A stretch of 64,000 bases of DNA from Bacillota bacterium. Lineage in GTDB: Bacteria; Bacillota; UBA4882; UBA8346. Below are positions 1-9,188 of the stretch, in pieces. The first letter of the stretch is position 1, and each line of letters opens with the position of its first letter. Both the position numbers and the translations under genes were made by a program. The notes under the pieces are model-generated. The model was not told the DNA's origin. It saw only the letters and a list, made by a program, of their open reading frames with translations, and did not search any database. Location: assembly GCA_023402395.1 (NCBI GenBank), contig JAEYGI010000045.1:1-64000 (forward strand), read 5' to 3'.

Positions 1-25
1 CCAAAGGCTTTTAGAGACCAGCGTC

Positions 26-145
26 TAGGGTTACCCTTCCCCTTGAATTGACTCCCTGGATCATCAGCTCTGGGGAAGGGCAAGGGTTAGGTCTGGAAAG
101 TTCTACCACGATCCCTTGTTGACATTGGGCTGCCGGGGAAGGCGA
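26..145. repeat. G/C-skewed inverted repeat followed by a dispersed core element (copy 1)
   Basis: A pyrimidine-rich arm at about 26-43 (CTAGGGTTACCCTTCCCC) is imperfectly complementary to a purine-rich arm at about 73-91. It is followed at about 108-145 by a core containing CCCTTGTTGACATTG and then GGGGAAGG. The same core recurs at 52291-52330 and, inverted, at 51904-51945, where it also follows or precedes arms rich in CCCTTCCCC. In this copy the core lies immediately 5' of an apparently leaderless Sel1 gene. I infer a mobile or recombinogenic repeat; function unknown. Confidence 0.55.
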
Positions 146-179
146 CGCGGATGCGTTTTGTTTTTTAGCCCGGACCTAT

Positions 180-1310
180 ATGGGCGTTCATTACGCCTGG
201 GAATTCAGCGGCTTGGACGAGGACGGCGACTGGGGAGAGAGACTGCTGCGCGAGAGCATTCAAAGGGGCAGCGCGTGCGGCGTAATGATCGCGATGCGCT
301 GCGGCATACTTACCCCGGATACGCGCCGATCAATGCCGTTCGCGTCGCTAAAGGAAGCCTGGGATATCGTATCTAAAAAAGCTGGAGCAGGGCATCCGTT
401 CTGCCAGTATATCATCGGCAACACCTATTTTTGGTGGGATATTTTCGAGATCGAGGAAACGGAGCCGGCCCAAAAGTATCAGACGATGGAAAACGCGGAA
501 CTGGCAATGGCGCAGCTGGCGGAACAGTGGTTCAAGCGGGCGGTCGCAGGCGGTCTCGAGAGCGCGGTAACCAATTTGTATAGGCTTTATGACGGCGAGC
601 ACGGTTATCGAGAGGACAAGGCGCGGCAGCGTGAAATTTCGAGGCGCGGCGCCGAGGCAGGATTCCCGGTATGGATGTCCAATTACGGCTGGGAATTGGA
701 TCATGACGAATGCTACGCCGAATCCCGTAAATATTTGCAGCGCGCCGCCGACATGGGGCAAGCGGACGCTTGGGTTACGCTGGGATTTCAGCATTTGGAC
801 GGAAACGGTGTTCCGGAGGATCGCGCGGCGGCGTTGCGCTGCTTTGAAAACGGGGCGAAAGCGGGTCTTACTTTTGCTCAATATATGACGGCGTTGCTTT
901 ATTATCAGGGCAAGAGCGTACCGAAGGACCCCGCTAAAGTGTTTTATTGGGCGCGGCGTGCGGTTGAGGAAGGGGATGACAAGGCGGCGTACGTATTGCT
1001 AGGCCACGCTTTGCTGCGCGGCGAGGGAACGCGGAAAGACGAAAAGAGGGCGCTCAATTTGTTGCTTGCCGCGCAAAAACACGACGCGCAGGAATACGAA
1101 AAAAAAGAGGTTTATCTGTTCTCGCAAGAGATACGCGGTATTTTATGCGGCGACCTCGGCGACGTTTACGCCGATGGTATTGCCGTGAAGCAGGACTACG
1201 ATAAAGCGGTCGCCTATTACGACCTCGCCGCAAACTGGGACAGCTACGCCCAAGCGCAGCGGGACAGGTTCAAAAAAAACTTTTTTTCGCGTAAATGGAC
1301 GCGCAGATAG
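180..1310 (+). CDS. Sel1-repeat (TPR-like) protein, possibly 5'-truncated
   Basis: A 376-residue protein whose central and C-terminal parts show successive Sel1-like repeats, each about 36 residues, with the typical pattern A..G...A...L...Y..G.GVP.D...A. Clear examples are near residues 195-230 (DAWVTLGFQHLDGNGVPEDR), 230-265 and 340-370. Sel1 repeats form alpha-solenoids that mediate protein-protein contacts; no catalytic domain is visible. There is no signal peptide and no convincing ribosome binding site before ATG 180, and the frame stays open upstream into the dispersed repeat, so the original N-terminus may have been lost by recombination. The next gene starts 13 bp downstream, suggesting co-transcription. 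Exact role unknown. Confidence 0.72.
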   Translation: MGVHYAWEFSGLDEDGDWGERLLRESIQRGSACGVMIAMRCGILTPDTRRSMPFASLKEAWDIVSKKAGAGHPFCQYIIGNTYFWWDIFEIEETEPAQKYQTMENAELAMAQLAEQWFKRAVAGGLESAVTNLYRLYDGEHGYREDKARQREISRRGAEAGFPVWMSNYGWELDHDECYAESRKYLQRAADMGQADAWVTLGFQHLDGNGVPEDRAAALRCFENGAKAGLTFAQYMTALLYYQGKSVPKDPAKVFYWARRAVEEGDDKAAYVLLGHALLRGEGTRKDEKRALNLLLAAQKHDAQEYEKKEVYLFSQEIRGILCGDLGDVYADGIAVKQDYDKAVAYYDLAANWDSYAQAQRDRFKKNFFSRKWTRR

Positions 1311-1322
1311 GAGCGGATATCA

Positions 1323-2345
1323 ATGGCGCAAACGATCAAAGCGTATATGCGGAAAGAACGACTGAGCTATCTCGGCCGCGGCGTCGCTTGGCTGCTGCTG
1401 GCGCTGATGGGCTTTTTTGGCAGCTTTGGCAATGCGCTTGCCGCCATGGATGGAAAGACGAATTTCTCCGCAATCGACATTGCAATCGTCGTCCTGCTGA
1501 TACTGATGTGTATCGGCGGCGGCCGGTGCGCCGTGCTGTCATTTTACCGCGCTTTCGTCAGCGAGAGCGGCAAACTGACGCAATCGGTGCTTTCACAGCG
1601 AACCGACCGCAAACAAAAGGCCGAAGAACTTTTCGCCGAAATCGACGCGGATCTCGCGCGACACGCAGTGGCATTCGGTAAACTGCGCGTTGGAGCCGTA
1701 TGGGTTATGGGCGACGAGGCGATGCGTCTTGACCGCGTATGCGGGATTTTTAAAGATAAGAGTTTAGTGCCTTTCAATTCCTCGCAGCGTGTCTATCAAT
1801 TATGTCTGGTGGACCGGGACCATAATTTGCAGGGCAATCTCATGACCTCCGAGTCGGAGCTTGACGATGCGGCGGATTATCTTTCCGGGCGGCTGCCAAA
1901 CGCCTTTGTCGGCGACATAACGGATTTTCTGCTCCTACCGCAGGACAAGCAGGAACTGCTCACGTACCTTTCCGAGGTGCAGCCGCCAACGCGTGCTGTG
2001 GCTGCCGCTTCCGCACCGCCCTTCAATTTCATCGGCGCGGACGGCGTGCCGACGTCGAATTTCACCTGGAATGACGTGCAGAAGGCGCTTTACGTTTTGC
2101 GCGAGGGTGAATCGGCCGGGCTTGAATTCCTTTCGCCGATTGAAGTCCCGGAAGGAAAGGCTGAATTGCTGCTTTGCCGCGCGGAAGAACTCAGCCGGAT
2201 GACGTTGCTGCTGCTTTGTACGAATCAGGACGGTTCCCGGCATTGGCGCTCGCGCGCAGCTGTCGGGCAGAAGGAGGCCGCGGTGATCATGGAAGCTTGT
2301 TTCTCCCGTGGGGAATTATCGGATGGTTTTACGCGCGAAGTATAA
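1323..2345 (+). CDS. membrane protein of unknown function, probable 3' frameshift
   Basis: I do not recognise the family. The 340-residue product has two hydrophobic segments (about residues 20-42 and 52-72) followed by a long soluble domain, consistent with a membrane anchor plus cytoplasmic domain. It follows the Sel1 gene by 13 bp and probably shares its transcript. The last about 17 residues look unnatural. From about 2287 another frame reads WKLVSPVGNYRMVL and continues to a TAG at 2434-2436, ending GKGSGNYHWKY, which looks like the genuine beta-rich C-terminus. One surplus base near 2286-2292 would explain this, so the gene may really extend to 2436 or may be decayed. Confidence 0.55.
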   Translation: MAQTIKAYMRKERLSYLGRGVAWLLLALMGFFGSFGNALAAMDGKTNFSAIDIAIVVLLILMCIGGGRCAVLSFYRAFVSESGKLTQSVLSQRTDRKQKAEELFAEIDADLARHAVAFGKLRVGAVWVMGDEAMRLDRVCGIFKDKSLVPFNSSQRVYQLCLVDRDHNLQGNLMTSESELDDAADYLSGRLPNAFVGDITDFLLLPQDKQELLTYLSEVQPPTRAVAAASAPPFNFIGADGVPTSNFTWNDVQKALYVLREGESAGLEFLSPIEVPEGKAELLLCRAEELSRMTLLLLCTNQDGSRHWRSRAAVGQKEAAVIMEACFSRGELSDGFTREV

Positions 2346-2373
2346 ATTTTTGCGCAAAGACGCAAAAATTTAT
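2342..2373 (+). terminator. perfect 13-bp hairpin at a stop codon
   Basis: ATAAATTTTTGCG and CGCAAAAATTTAT form a perfect 13-bp stem with a 6-base loop, overlapping the TAA of the preceding reading frame. There is no following T-run, and the same bases are coding if the frameshift reading of the upstream gene is right, so a terminator role is uncertain. Confidence 0.35.
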
Positions 2374-2596
2374 GCGAATCAGGCGACGATTATCATCACC
2401 GGTAAAGGCAGCGGCAATTACCACTGGAAATATTAGAAACATATCTGGGAGACTGTGCGGGTATTCGGAACAACCACAACATGTGGTATATCCTGCCGTA
2501 AAGTTACACATTAGCTTGTGCTTTATATCTTGAAAAAAGGATTACGCGCATATGCTCCTAGCGAGGGGTACAGTAAAAGTAAAAGGAGATATATTC

Positions 2597-4009
2597 ATGA
2601 ATTCCCGAGCCGTACTGGGCCTTGGAATTGAAAATCTGGCCCTGGTAAAATACCTGTTAACCCGGGGTGAGAAGGTAACGGTTTGTGACCGGCGCGATCC
2701 GGCCGCTTTAGGAAAACACTATACCGAACTTCAGGACCGCGGGGTTCAGTTCCGGCTGGGCCCGGACTATCTTCAGCGTTTGACTGATTTTACGGAAGTC
2801 TTCCGTTCGCCGGGGTTGCCGCTCTTTGACCCCGATATTCAACGGGCCAGGGCGGCCGGCGTTCGTATTACCAGCGCCATGCGATTGTTCGTGGAATTAT
2901 GCCCCTGCCCCATTATCGGAGTCACCGGAACCAAAGGCAAAGGGACGACCTCGTCCCTGATTTACCGGATTCTTGAGTTGAGTCAGGCCAAAAAGGGACG
3001 GCGGGCGTTTCTGGGCGGAAACATCGGCATTGCGCCGTTCGGATTTATCGAGGAATTGGGTAGTGACGACCTGGTCATCCTGGAGCTGTCAAGCTTCCAA
3101 CTGGAGGATTTCGAGAAAAGCGTGGATATCGCGGTCATTACCAACATTACCGAGGACCATTTGGCGCCGGCCGATCCGGTCAACCCCAATTACCACCGAA
3201 GCCGGGCCGATTATATCAGCGCCAAGGCCAATCTCTTCCGGCATCAGGATTCCGGCGGGGTAACCATTTTAAATATGGCCGATCCCACCAGCCGTGAATT
3301 GCAAGCGCTGGTTCAGGGCCAGCTGCTGACCTACGGGGACCGGCCGCAACCGAAAGGCGCCTGGTATGCCGATGAAAATGAGACCCGCGCCATCTGGTGG
3401 AATCTGAACGGCCTTCCGGAACGGCTGATTTCCAGCGAATCGATTCAAGTGCGCGGCGATCATAATCTGCTGAACATTTCCGCCGCCGCGCTGGCGAGCC
3501 GGACGGCGGGCGCCAATATCGCATCGATCCGGGAAGGGATCTCCGGCTACCGGGGCTTGGAACACCGCCTCGAATATGTGGGGACGGTGAATCAGATCCA
3601 GTTCTTCGACGATTCGTTCGCAACCGCCCCCGACCCGACCATGGTCGCGATTCGAGCCTTTACCGAACCGATCGTGCTGATTGCCGGAGGCGCCGATAAA
3701 GGGGCCGACTTCTCTCAATTGGCGGAAGAGATTTTAGGAGGGAATGTCAGCGCCGTCATCCTGATCGGGGTGACCGGCCCGCTGATCGGCGCTAAAATTC
3801 AAGCCATTTCGGAACGGTCCGGGCGTCCGCTTCCGGAATTGGTTTATGGCTGCCAGAATATGACGGAGATCGTGGCCACCGCTTTCCGGAAGGCGCCGCC
3901 CGGGGGTGTCGTCCTTCTTTCCACCGCTTGCGCCAGTTTCGGAATGTTCCGGAATTACAAGGAGCGGGGGGACTTGTTTAAAAATGAAGTTCGAGGGTTG
4001 ATGGGTTGA
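2597..4009 (+). CDS. murD: UDP-N-acetylmuramoyl-L-alanine--D-glutamate ligase (MurD)
   Basis: Cytoplasmic Mur ligase that adds D-glutamate to UDP-MurNAc-L-Ala using ATP, an early step of peptidoglycan synthesis. The N-terminus has a Rossmann-like GLGIENLALVKYLL segment. The ATP-binding loop reads GTKGKGTTS near residue 111. Further conserved blocks are the ELSSFQLE segment, NITEDHL, the GDHNLLN block that opens the C-terminal domain, and DDSFATAP. At about 470 residues it has the normal family length. ATG 2597 is preferred over an in-frame ATG at 2552 because AAAGGAG lies 8-10 bases upstream and the product then begins directly with the Rossmann strand. It stands alone rather than in a dcw cluster, so it may be a second or relocated copy. 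Confidence 0.93.
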   Translation: MNSRAVLGLGIENLALVKYLLTRGEKVTVCDRRDPAALGKHYTELQDRGVQFRLGPDYLQRLTDFTEVFRSPGLPLFDPDIQRARAAGVRITSAMRLFVELCPCPIIGVTGTKGKGTTSSLIYRILELSQAKKGRRAFLGGNIGIAPFGFIEELGSDDLVILELSSFQLEDFEKSVDIAVITNITEDHLAPADPVNPNYHRSRADYISAKANLFRHQDSGGVTILNMADPTSRELQALVQGQLLTYGDRPQPKGAWYADENETRAIWWNLNGLPERLISSESIQVRGDHNLLNISAAALASRTAGANIASIREGISGYRGLEHRLEYVGTVNQIQFFDDSFATAPDPTMVAIRAFTEPIVLIAGGADKGADFSQLAEEILGGNVSAVILIGVTGPLIGAKIQAISERSGRPLPELVYGCQNMTEIVATAFRKAPPGGVVLLSTACASFGMFRNYKERGDLFKNEVRGLMG

Positions 4010-4106
4010 TCAGAGCCGGTAGGGAGCCAACCGAGCAGTACACTTAATACTTTCCCGATCTGTCGTTTGGTCTTTTTAAATAAAGACTTGGAAGGAATGA
4101 TAAGCG

Positions 4107-4595
4107 ATGAAAAACGGCCTTACTTTTCAAGAGATGAATGAAGGGGAAGAAAAGGAAATATTTGAATTGGTAAGAGCTGTTTTTGAAGAATATGTCGCGC
4201 CGGATTTTTCTCCGGAAGGGGTCGCCAATTTTGGGGATTTTATTTTGCCTGATTCGGTTTTGCAGCGGAAAAACAGCGGAAGATACTTTCTGATAACAGC
4301 CAAGGACGGTAATCAGATTGTCGGAATGATTGAAATGCAGGACTGCAATCACGTTTGTTTACTGTTTGTGAGCAAGGCTTATCATAATCGGGGAATCGCC
4401 AGGGAACTCTTTAAAACATCATTGGAAAAATGCCGGATATTAAAAGAAGGTTCACTCGAAGAAATCGAAGTAAACGCTTCGCGGTATGCGGTACCGGTTT
4501 ATGAAAAACTAGGCTTTACGAAAACCGGAGACGAGCAAATAAAGAACGGAATTCTGTTCACTCCGATGAAAGCGAACCCGCAACGTATAACCTGA
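4107..4595 (+). CDS. GNAT family N-acetyltransferase
   Basis: A 162-residue protein with the GNAT layout: an acidic N-terminal helix (EEKEIFELVRAVFEEY), a central beta strand with QIVGMIEMQD, the acetyl-CoA-binding region KAYHNRGIARELF (motif A, R-x-x-G-x-A), and a final VPVYEKLGFTKTGDEQ strand-helix typical of motif B. Such enzymes transfer an acetyl group from acetyl-CoA to an amine; the substrate cannot be predicted. A GGAAGGAATG ribosome binding site precedes ATG 4107, and a clear terminator follows, so the gene is probably transcribed alone. Confidence 0.85.
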   Translation: MKNGLTFQEMNEGEEKEIFELVRAVFEEYVAPDFSPEGVANFGDFILPDSVLQRKNSGRYFLITAKDGNQIVGMIEMQDCNHVCLLFVSKAYHNRGIARELFKTSLEKCRILKEGSLEEIEVNASRYAVPVYEKLGFTKTGDEQIKNGILFTPMKANPQRIT

Positions 4596-4611
4596 TAAGA
4601 TAGAAATAACT

Positions 4612-4637
4612 AACCGCGTCTTTGCGGTTGTTTTTTT
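4612..4637 (+). terminator. Rho-independent terminator after the GNAT gene
   Basis: AACCGC (4612-4617) pairs with GCGGTT (4624-4629) across a short loop and is followed by a T-run at 4631-4637. Confidence 0.8.
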
Positions 4638-5084
4638 AGGTTTTTTCAGCAAGCTTTGCGTCGCTTCATCCGAAAGCCTCGAAACCGGAATTTGAGTCTT
4701 CGCCGCCGGAGGATCGTTGAATGCGTCAATCGCGGATATACAAAGACCCTGTTAAAATTACGGGGTCTTTCGTTTTGCAATGATAGCCCGGTTATAAATA
4801 ATAAAACCTGATCCAGGATCAGGTCAGTAATCGAATCATGGCAACCGTACCAATTTTGATACAAGAATGCCCGGCGGATGGAACTGTCTACCATCTGAAT
4901 GTACTTTACCGTAAAATCACGAACTTGTCAAGATATTTCTTGGATTTAAACGCAAAACAAAGCTAGTGGGATTCGCTCCGTTTTGGGAGCATGGCCGGGC
5001 GGAAGCGGCGGTTTTACAAATGGAACCTCAAACGGTATCATGGCATTCTGTGGCTCAACATCTAAGGAAAACGAGGTGAAAGGA
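4638..5084. other. intergenic stretch with two palindromes
   Basis: No gene is supported here. It holds a hairpin AAAGACCC/GGGTCTTT (4742-4749 with 4763-4770) followed by CGTTTT, a second possible terminator. A 17-bp palindrome CCTGATCCAGGATCAGG lies near 4807-4823. The last 20 bases carry the ribosome binding site (GAGGTGAAAGGA) of the ABC ATPase. Confidence 0.55.
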
Positions 5085-6068
5085 ATGTCGCTCATTGAAA
5101 TGGAGTCCATTTGCAAGACCTTCCGGGTGGCGCGGCGTCCGCCGGGGTTGCTCGGCGCGATTCGCGGCGCGTTCGCCCGGGAGATGACGGAGGTCAAGGC
5201 GCTGGACCGCGTCAGTTTTGCCATCGGCCAGGGCGAGCTGGTCGGATACATCGGTCCGAACGGCGCCGGGAAATCGACCACGGTCAAGATTATGAGTGGA
5301 ATTCTGGTTCCCGATAGCGGCCGGTGCCGGATTATGGGCCGGATTCCCTGGAAGGAACGGGTCCGGCACGTGGCCGGGATCGGGGTGGTCTTCGGCCAGC
5401 GCAGCCAATTGTGGTGGGATGTGCCGGTCCGGGATTCCCTGGAGTTGCTGCGCGATATCTATGATGTCCGGGAGAACGACTACCGCGACCGCCTGGCGGA
5501 ACTGACCGGGATTTTAAATATCGGCGGGCTGTTGGATACGCCCGTGCGCCAACTCAGTCTGGGCCAGCGGATGCGTTGCGAGTTGGCGGCGGCGCTGCTG
5601 CACCGGCCCGGCCTGCTGTTTCTGGATGAACCGACCATTGGTCTGGATGCCGTATCCAAAATCGCTTTGCGGGATTTCCTGAAAGAGCTGAACCGCAAGG
5701 AGGGGGTGACCATGATCCTGACCACTCACGACATGGACGATATTGAAACCTTATGCGAGCGGGTGATGGTCATCGGGCATGGCAGCATTTTGTACGACGG
5801 GACCCTGGGCGGACTCAGAAGAAGGTACGCGCCGCAGCGGCGGGTCCGGGCCCGGCTGGCCCGGACCACCGATTTGAAGGAATTGCCGGGCGCGGACCGG
5901 GTGGAGATCCGGGGGACCGAATGCCTGGTGAATTTCAACCCCGAGGCGATACCCGCCCATCAATTGGTGGCTAGCCTGGCCGCGGCCTGCCCCCTGGTGG
6001 ATATGGTCGTTGAAGAGCCGGATGTCGACGAGATGATCGCTCTCATGTACCGGGAGTTGAAACTATGA
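5085..6068 (+). CDS. ABC-2 type exporter ATP-binding protein
   Basis: ATPase subunit of an ABC exporter. It has the Walker A loop GPNGAGKST near residue 57, signature LSLGQRMRCELAAALL near 156, Walker B LLFLDEP near 178, the D-loop region IGLDAVSK and the switch TTHDMDD. A C-terminal extension of about 90 residues after the ATPase core is typical of this group (COG4586-like), which pairs with two dissimilar six-helix permeases. ATG 5085 is chosen because of the AAAGGA site just upstream; the longer reading from 4983 has no such site. Its stop overlaps the next start (ATGA at 6065-6068), so the three genes form a translationally coupled operon. Substrate unknown. Confidence 0.9.
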   Translation: MSLIEMESICKTFRVARRPPGLLGAIRGAFAREMTEVKALDRVSFAIGQGELVGYIGPNGAGKSTTVKIMSGILVPDSGRCRIMGRIPWKERVRHVAGIGVVFGQRSQLWWDVPVRDSLELLRDIYDVRENDYRDRLAELTGILNIGGLLDTPVRQLSLGQRMRCELAAALLHRPGLLFLDEPTIGLDAVSKIALRDFLKELNRKEGVTMILTTHDMDDIETLCERVMVIGHGSILYDGTLGGLRRRYAPQRRVRARLARTTDLKELPGADRVEIRGTECLVNFNPEAIPAHQLVASLAAACPLVDMVVEEPDVDEMIALMYRELKL

Positions 6069-6892
6069 GATTAGTTAAGGCGTGCCGTTCCATTTTCCGG
6101 ATGCAATTGATTTTGCGGCTTCAGTACCGGGCGGCCGCCTGGGCCAAGATGCTTACCTTTATTTTCTGGGGACTGGTTCATGCGGCCATGATGCTGATTT
6201 TCTTCCGGTTCGGCCGGAACGCCGGCGCCGGAATCAGCGCCGGGATGAGTGTTGACCAGGCGGTGGCTTATGGATGGCTGGTGCAACTGGTCGCGCCGCT
6301 GCTACCGATCATGGCGGCGGATAATGAGGTTTGGGAAAAGATCCGCAACGGCGAGGTCGGAGTGGAATTATGCCGGCCATTGGACCTTTATGCCCATTGG
6401 TTCACGCGGGCGGCCGCGACCCGGCTGGCTCCGTTTCTGCTGCAATTGGCGCCGGTGGCGGCCGTTGCCATGCTTCTGCCCGCCCCGTACCATCTGCCGC
6501 CGCCGGCCTCGCCGGAAGGATTCTTTGCCTGCCTGCTCGCCATCGGCGCCGGGCTTTTGCTCTCCTGCGCCTGCCTGGGGATGACCTATGCCTTGCTGCT
6601 GAAAGTGCGCTGGGGTGAAGGACCGGCCTGGATCATGCTGATAACCGCCGATGTCCTGTCCGGTTCTTATCTGCCGTTGCAGCTCTGGCCGGAATGGACC
6701 CAACCGTTTTTATCGTGGCAACCCTTTGCCGGACTGCTGGATCTGCCGCTCCGGTTTTATGTCGGGACCATGGCGGCGGAGGCGGTGTGGCGCGTCGTTT
6801 TATTCCAATTGACATGGGCGGTTATCTTGGCGGCGGCCGGATGGTTCTGGACGGGCCGGAGTCTGAAACGACTGGTGATTCAAGGGGGTTGA
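6065..6892 (+). CDS. ABC-2 family transporter permease (COG4587-like)
   Basis: A 275-residue inner-membrane protein with about six hydrophobic segments. It starts with a short cationic N-terminus, followed by MLTFIFWGLVHAAMMLIFFRFG and further helices around residues 115-135, 150-175, 185-205 and 240-260. Together with the following permease and the preceding ATPase it matches the three-gene uncharacterised ABC-2 exporter arrangement (COG4586/4587/3694). Its start codon overlaps the ATPase stop. The conserved phrase EVWEKIRNGEVGVELCRPLD lies in the cytoplasmic loop typical of this family. Substrate not predictable. Confidence 0.82.
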   Translation: MRLVKACRSIFRMQLILRLQYRAAAWAKMLTFIFWGLVHAAMMLIFFRFGRNAGAGISAGMSVDQAVAYGWLVQLVAPLLPIMAADNEVWEKIRNGEVGVELCRPLDLYAHWFTRAAATRLAPFLLQLAPVAAVAMLLPAPYHLPPPASPEGFFACLLAIGAGLLLSCACLGMTYALLLKVRWGEGPAWIMLITADVLSGSYLPLQLWPEWTQPFLSWQPFAGLLDLPLRFYVGTMAAEAVWRVVLFQLTWAVILAAAGWFWTGRSLKRLVIQGG

Positions 6893-6895
6893 GCA

Positions 6896-7681
6896 ATGAC
6901 CGGATTTCGTCTTTATTTCAAGTATTTGCGGGTGAACCTTTTGTCCGCGCTGCAGTACCGAGGCTGGCCCCTCAATATTTTCAACGTGTTTTTCGTAGTA
7001 TTCACCGATCCCTTGGCGGTTCTGCTATTATTTGACCGGTTCGGCCGGGTTGGGGATTGGACGCTGGAACGGGTGATGCTGGTGTATGGGATCGCCATCA
7101 CCGCCTTTGGAATGGCGGAGCTTTTTTCGCGCGGGTTTGACGCGTTCCCCTGGCAAGTCCGGACCGGTGAATTCGATCGGGTATTGCTTCGGCCGCGTTG
7201 CACCTTTTTGCAGACCATGGTCTTTCGGTTCCGTCTCGATCGGGTGTCCCGGGCCATCGGCGGCGGCGGGATGATGGCCTGGGCCCTCTGGAAACTGGGG
7301 GTAAATCTGACTCCGGCCGCCGCGCTGCAACTGCTGCTCGCGCTGGCGGGCGGGTATTTGACGTACACCGGGGTGTTTATCTTCGCCTCCGCTGTCGCTT
7401 TCTGGACGGTCCAGGCGCCGGATTGGATTTACATCTTCACCAACGGCAGTTACCAGGTTGCCAAGTGCCCGCCGGACCTGCTGCCGGGCTGGCTGAAGGA
7501 CACTTTTATTTACATCGTGCCGATGCTGGTCTTTTGTTATTACCCGGCGGCCGCGGCTTGCGGCTGGGGTGTCCCGGAGGTTTTGGGGTGGCTGGCTTTG
7601 CCGGCCGGAACCGTATTTTTGGGGCTGTCCCTGGCGTTTTGGGAGTGGGGGGTAGGGCATTATACGAGTACCGGGAGTTAG
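6896..7681 (+). CDS. ABC-2 family transporter permease (COG3694-like)
   Basis: Second 261-residue membrane subunit of the same exporter, starting 4 bp after the first permease. About six hydrophobic segments are visible, including FNVFFVVFTDPLAVLLLF, a long helix pair at about residues 125-165 and the C-terminal VPMLVFCYYPAAAACGW and LGWLALPAGTVFLGLSLAFW. The cytoplasmic phrase FPWQVRTGEFDRVLLRPR parallels the GEV.VELCRPLD motif of its partner, as expected for paralogous half-channels. No terminator is obvious right after it. Confidence 0.82.
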   Translation: MTGFRLYFKYLRVNLLSALQYRGWPLNIFNVFFVVFTDPLAVLLLFDRFGRVGDWTLERVMLVYGIAITAFGMAELFSRGFDAFPWQVRTGEFDRVLLRPRCTFLQTMVFRFRLDRVSRAIGGGGMMAWALWKLGVNLTPAAALQLLLALAGGYLTYTGVFIFASAVAFWTVQAPDWIYIFTNGSYQVAKCPPDLLPGWLKDTFIYIVPMLVFCYYPAAAACGWGVPEVLGWLALPAGTVFLGLSLAFWEWGVGHYTSTGS

Positions 7682-7881
7682 CCGAACCTTAGAAAGGTAT
7701 CGTAATTATTGGGGATCATTACCTGCTGTCGGGCAGTTAATGGCCCCGGTTTATGGCCTAAACTCAGATTGATTCGGAAAACGGCGCCAACCAGCCGTGA
7801 AATGAAGGATAAAAACGAGAAGTGTGGAAAATTTACGAGAGTTTTAAATTACCGCTTACAAAGAAAAAGGAGGGTATTTGA

Positions 7882-8252
7882 ATGAAGAAACATCTCCTGG
7901 TCGTCTGCTTGTTGGCAATGATGTTGGTCCCCACCGGGATATTATCGGCCGAAGAACTAGAATCCACAATATATGTTTTTAATTATAAACATAAGATTCG
8001 AATGGCTTATTGATGACCTGTTTGAAAGGGAAAACCTATTATTGTTTTGAAGTGACCGGCGACAAACTTCGTCTAGCAACAATCTTTGGTATAGACGCTG
8101 GGGAATTGTATCCCGAGCGAATCTTTGACATTAAACCGGGAGGAACCTATTATTATACTGCTCAACCGAAGTTTACTGAAATTGATAAATCTCAAGCAGA
8201 ATCGTTAATGAAGGAATATTCGCTGCTTATAAACGACGATGATTTCCGGTAG
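7882..8252 (+). pseudogene. small secreted protein gene broken by a one-base frameshift
   Basis: ATG 7882, preceded by AAAGGAGGG, opens a reading frame with a classic signal peptide (MKKHLLVVCLLAMMLVPTG, cleavage likely after LSA) that stops at 8011-8013 after 43 codons. From 7995 the adjacent frame continues without interruption to 8252 (DSNGLLMTCLKGKTYYCFEV then ERIFDIKPGG). Loss of a single G after the AAG codon at 7993-7995 would join the two into a protein of about 123 residues. I do not recognise the family. It may be a true pseudogene or a sequencing error. Confidence 0.6.
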
Positions 8253-8351
8253 AGCCGCTTATTACAAGCGGAAGCTGGGTCGGGGCAGCCCCGATGGAGT
8301 GGGTCTCACCGAGATCTGCTGGCCAAACGGAAACGAGGGCGATTAATATAA

Positions 8352-9188
8352 ATGACTCGAGAAAAAAAGACCAAAATCGGGAGCATGATTCCACTCCGCG
8401 CGGCTGACTTGGAAGATATTAAAAAGCGGCTGGCGGAGAACCCTTTAGAAAACATTAGCCATTTAAAGATGATCGAGTCCTACGGGGAAGTTATTCAGTC
8501 TTTCGCCGAAGTTGACGGCCCGGACTGGGGAGCGGTTTTGCTGTTGCCCGTCGCTGCTTCGCCGTTTGACCGGGCGACGTATCCGGAAGCGGAATTCGTG
8601 GTCTATCTGGCCGGTTCCGGCCTGCCGGTCGAACGGTTGTTGACGCTCATTCCCAGAAAGGCGAATCTGATCTTCAAGTTGCAGCGGCCGGAGCTGAAGA
8701 CGCTTTTGGAGCGGAACGGCTTTGAGTTGACGCGCCAGCGAGCGTATATCACGTATAGCTGTCCTTCCGGCAGCAATTATTCGTTCGATCGGGAGGTGGC
8801 TGTCGGCCAGCAGCCCGATGGGCGGCTGATTCCCTTGTGGGAGTGGAATGGATATGTCCGGAAGGAGATCGAAGGATACTTCGCCAAAGGAGCTTATTGG
8901 TACGCCGTCCATGACCTCAATGGCCTCCCGGCCTGCGCCTGTCTGACGTTTCCAAACCATGGCCGGGTATGGGAGATCGGAGCGGTCCATACGGTGGAGG
9001 AGCAACGACGGCGGGGGCTGGCCCGGAAGGTTGTTTCGTCCGCTTTGGCTCACCTGTTAAGCATGGATTTCATCCCGCGCTATCAGGCGGCGGAGACTAA
9101 TTCGGCTTCGATTCGGCTGGCGGAAGCGATCGGTTTAAAGGAGATAGTCCGGCTGGAGCATTACCGGTATGAGCCGCCGGAAGTTTAA
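8352..9188 (+). CDS. GNAT family N-acetyltransferase, two-domain
   Basis: A 278-residue protein whose C-terminal half is a GNAT domain: strand ACACLTF, then VWEIGAVHTVEEQRRRGLAR, the acetyl-CoA pyrophosphate-binding R-x-x-G-x-A loop, followed by KVVSSALAHLL and the closing ETNSASIRLAEAIGL segment. The N-terminal half (residues 15-140) is a degenerate GNAT-like or substrate-recognition domain, as in FR47/GCN5-related proteins of similar length. The ribosome binding site is weak (GAGGGCG). Substrate unknown; it is not obviously coupled to either neighbour. Confidence 0.8.
   Translation: MTREKKTKIGSMIPLRAADLEDIKKRLAENPLENISHLKMIESYGEVIQSFAEVDGPDWGAVLLLPVAASPFDRATYPEAEFVVYLAGSGLPVERLLTLIPRKANLIFKLQRPELKTLLERNGFELTRQRAYITYSCPSGSNYSFDREVAVGQQPDGRLIPLWEWNGYVRKEIEGYFAKGAYWYAVHDLNGLPACACLTFPNHGRVWEIGAVHTVEEQRRRGLARKVVSSALAHLLSMDFIPRYQAAETNSASIRLAEAIGLKEIVRLEHYRYEPPEV

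Noticed and set aside
116..376. Frame overlapping the Sel1 gene start
   Set aside because: Arginine-rich shadow frame without a domain; the overlapping Sel1 frame is clearly the real one.
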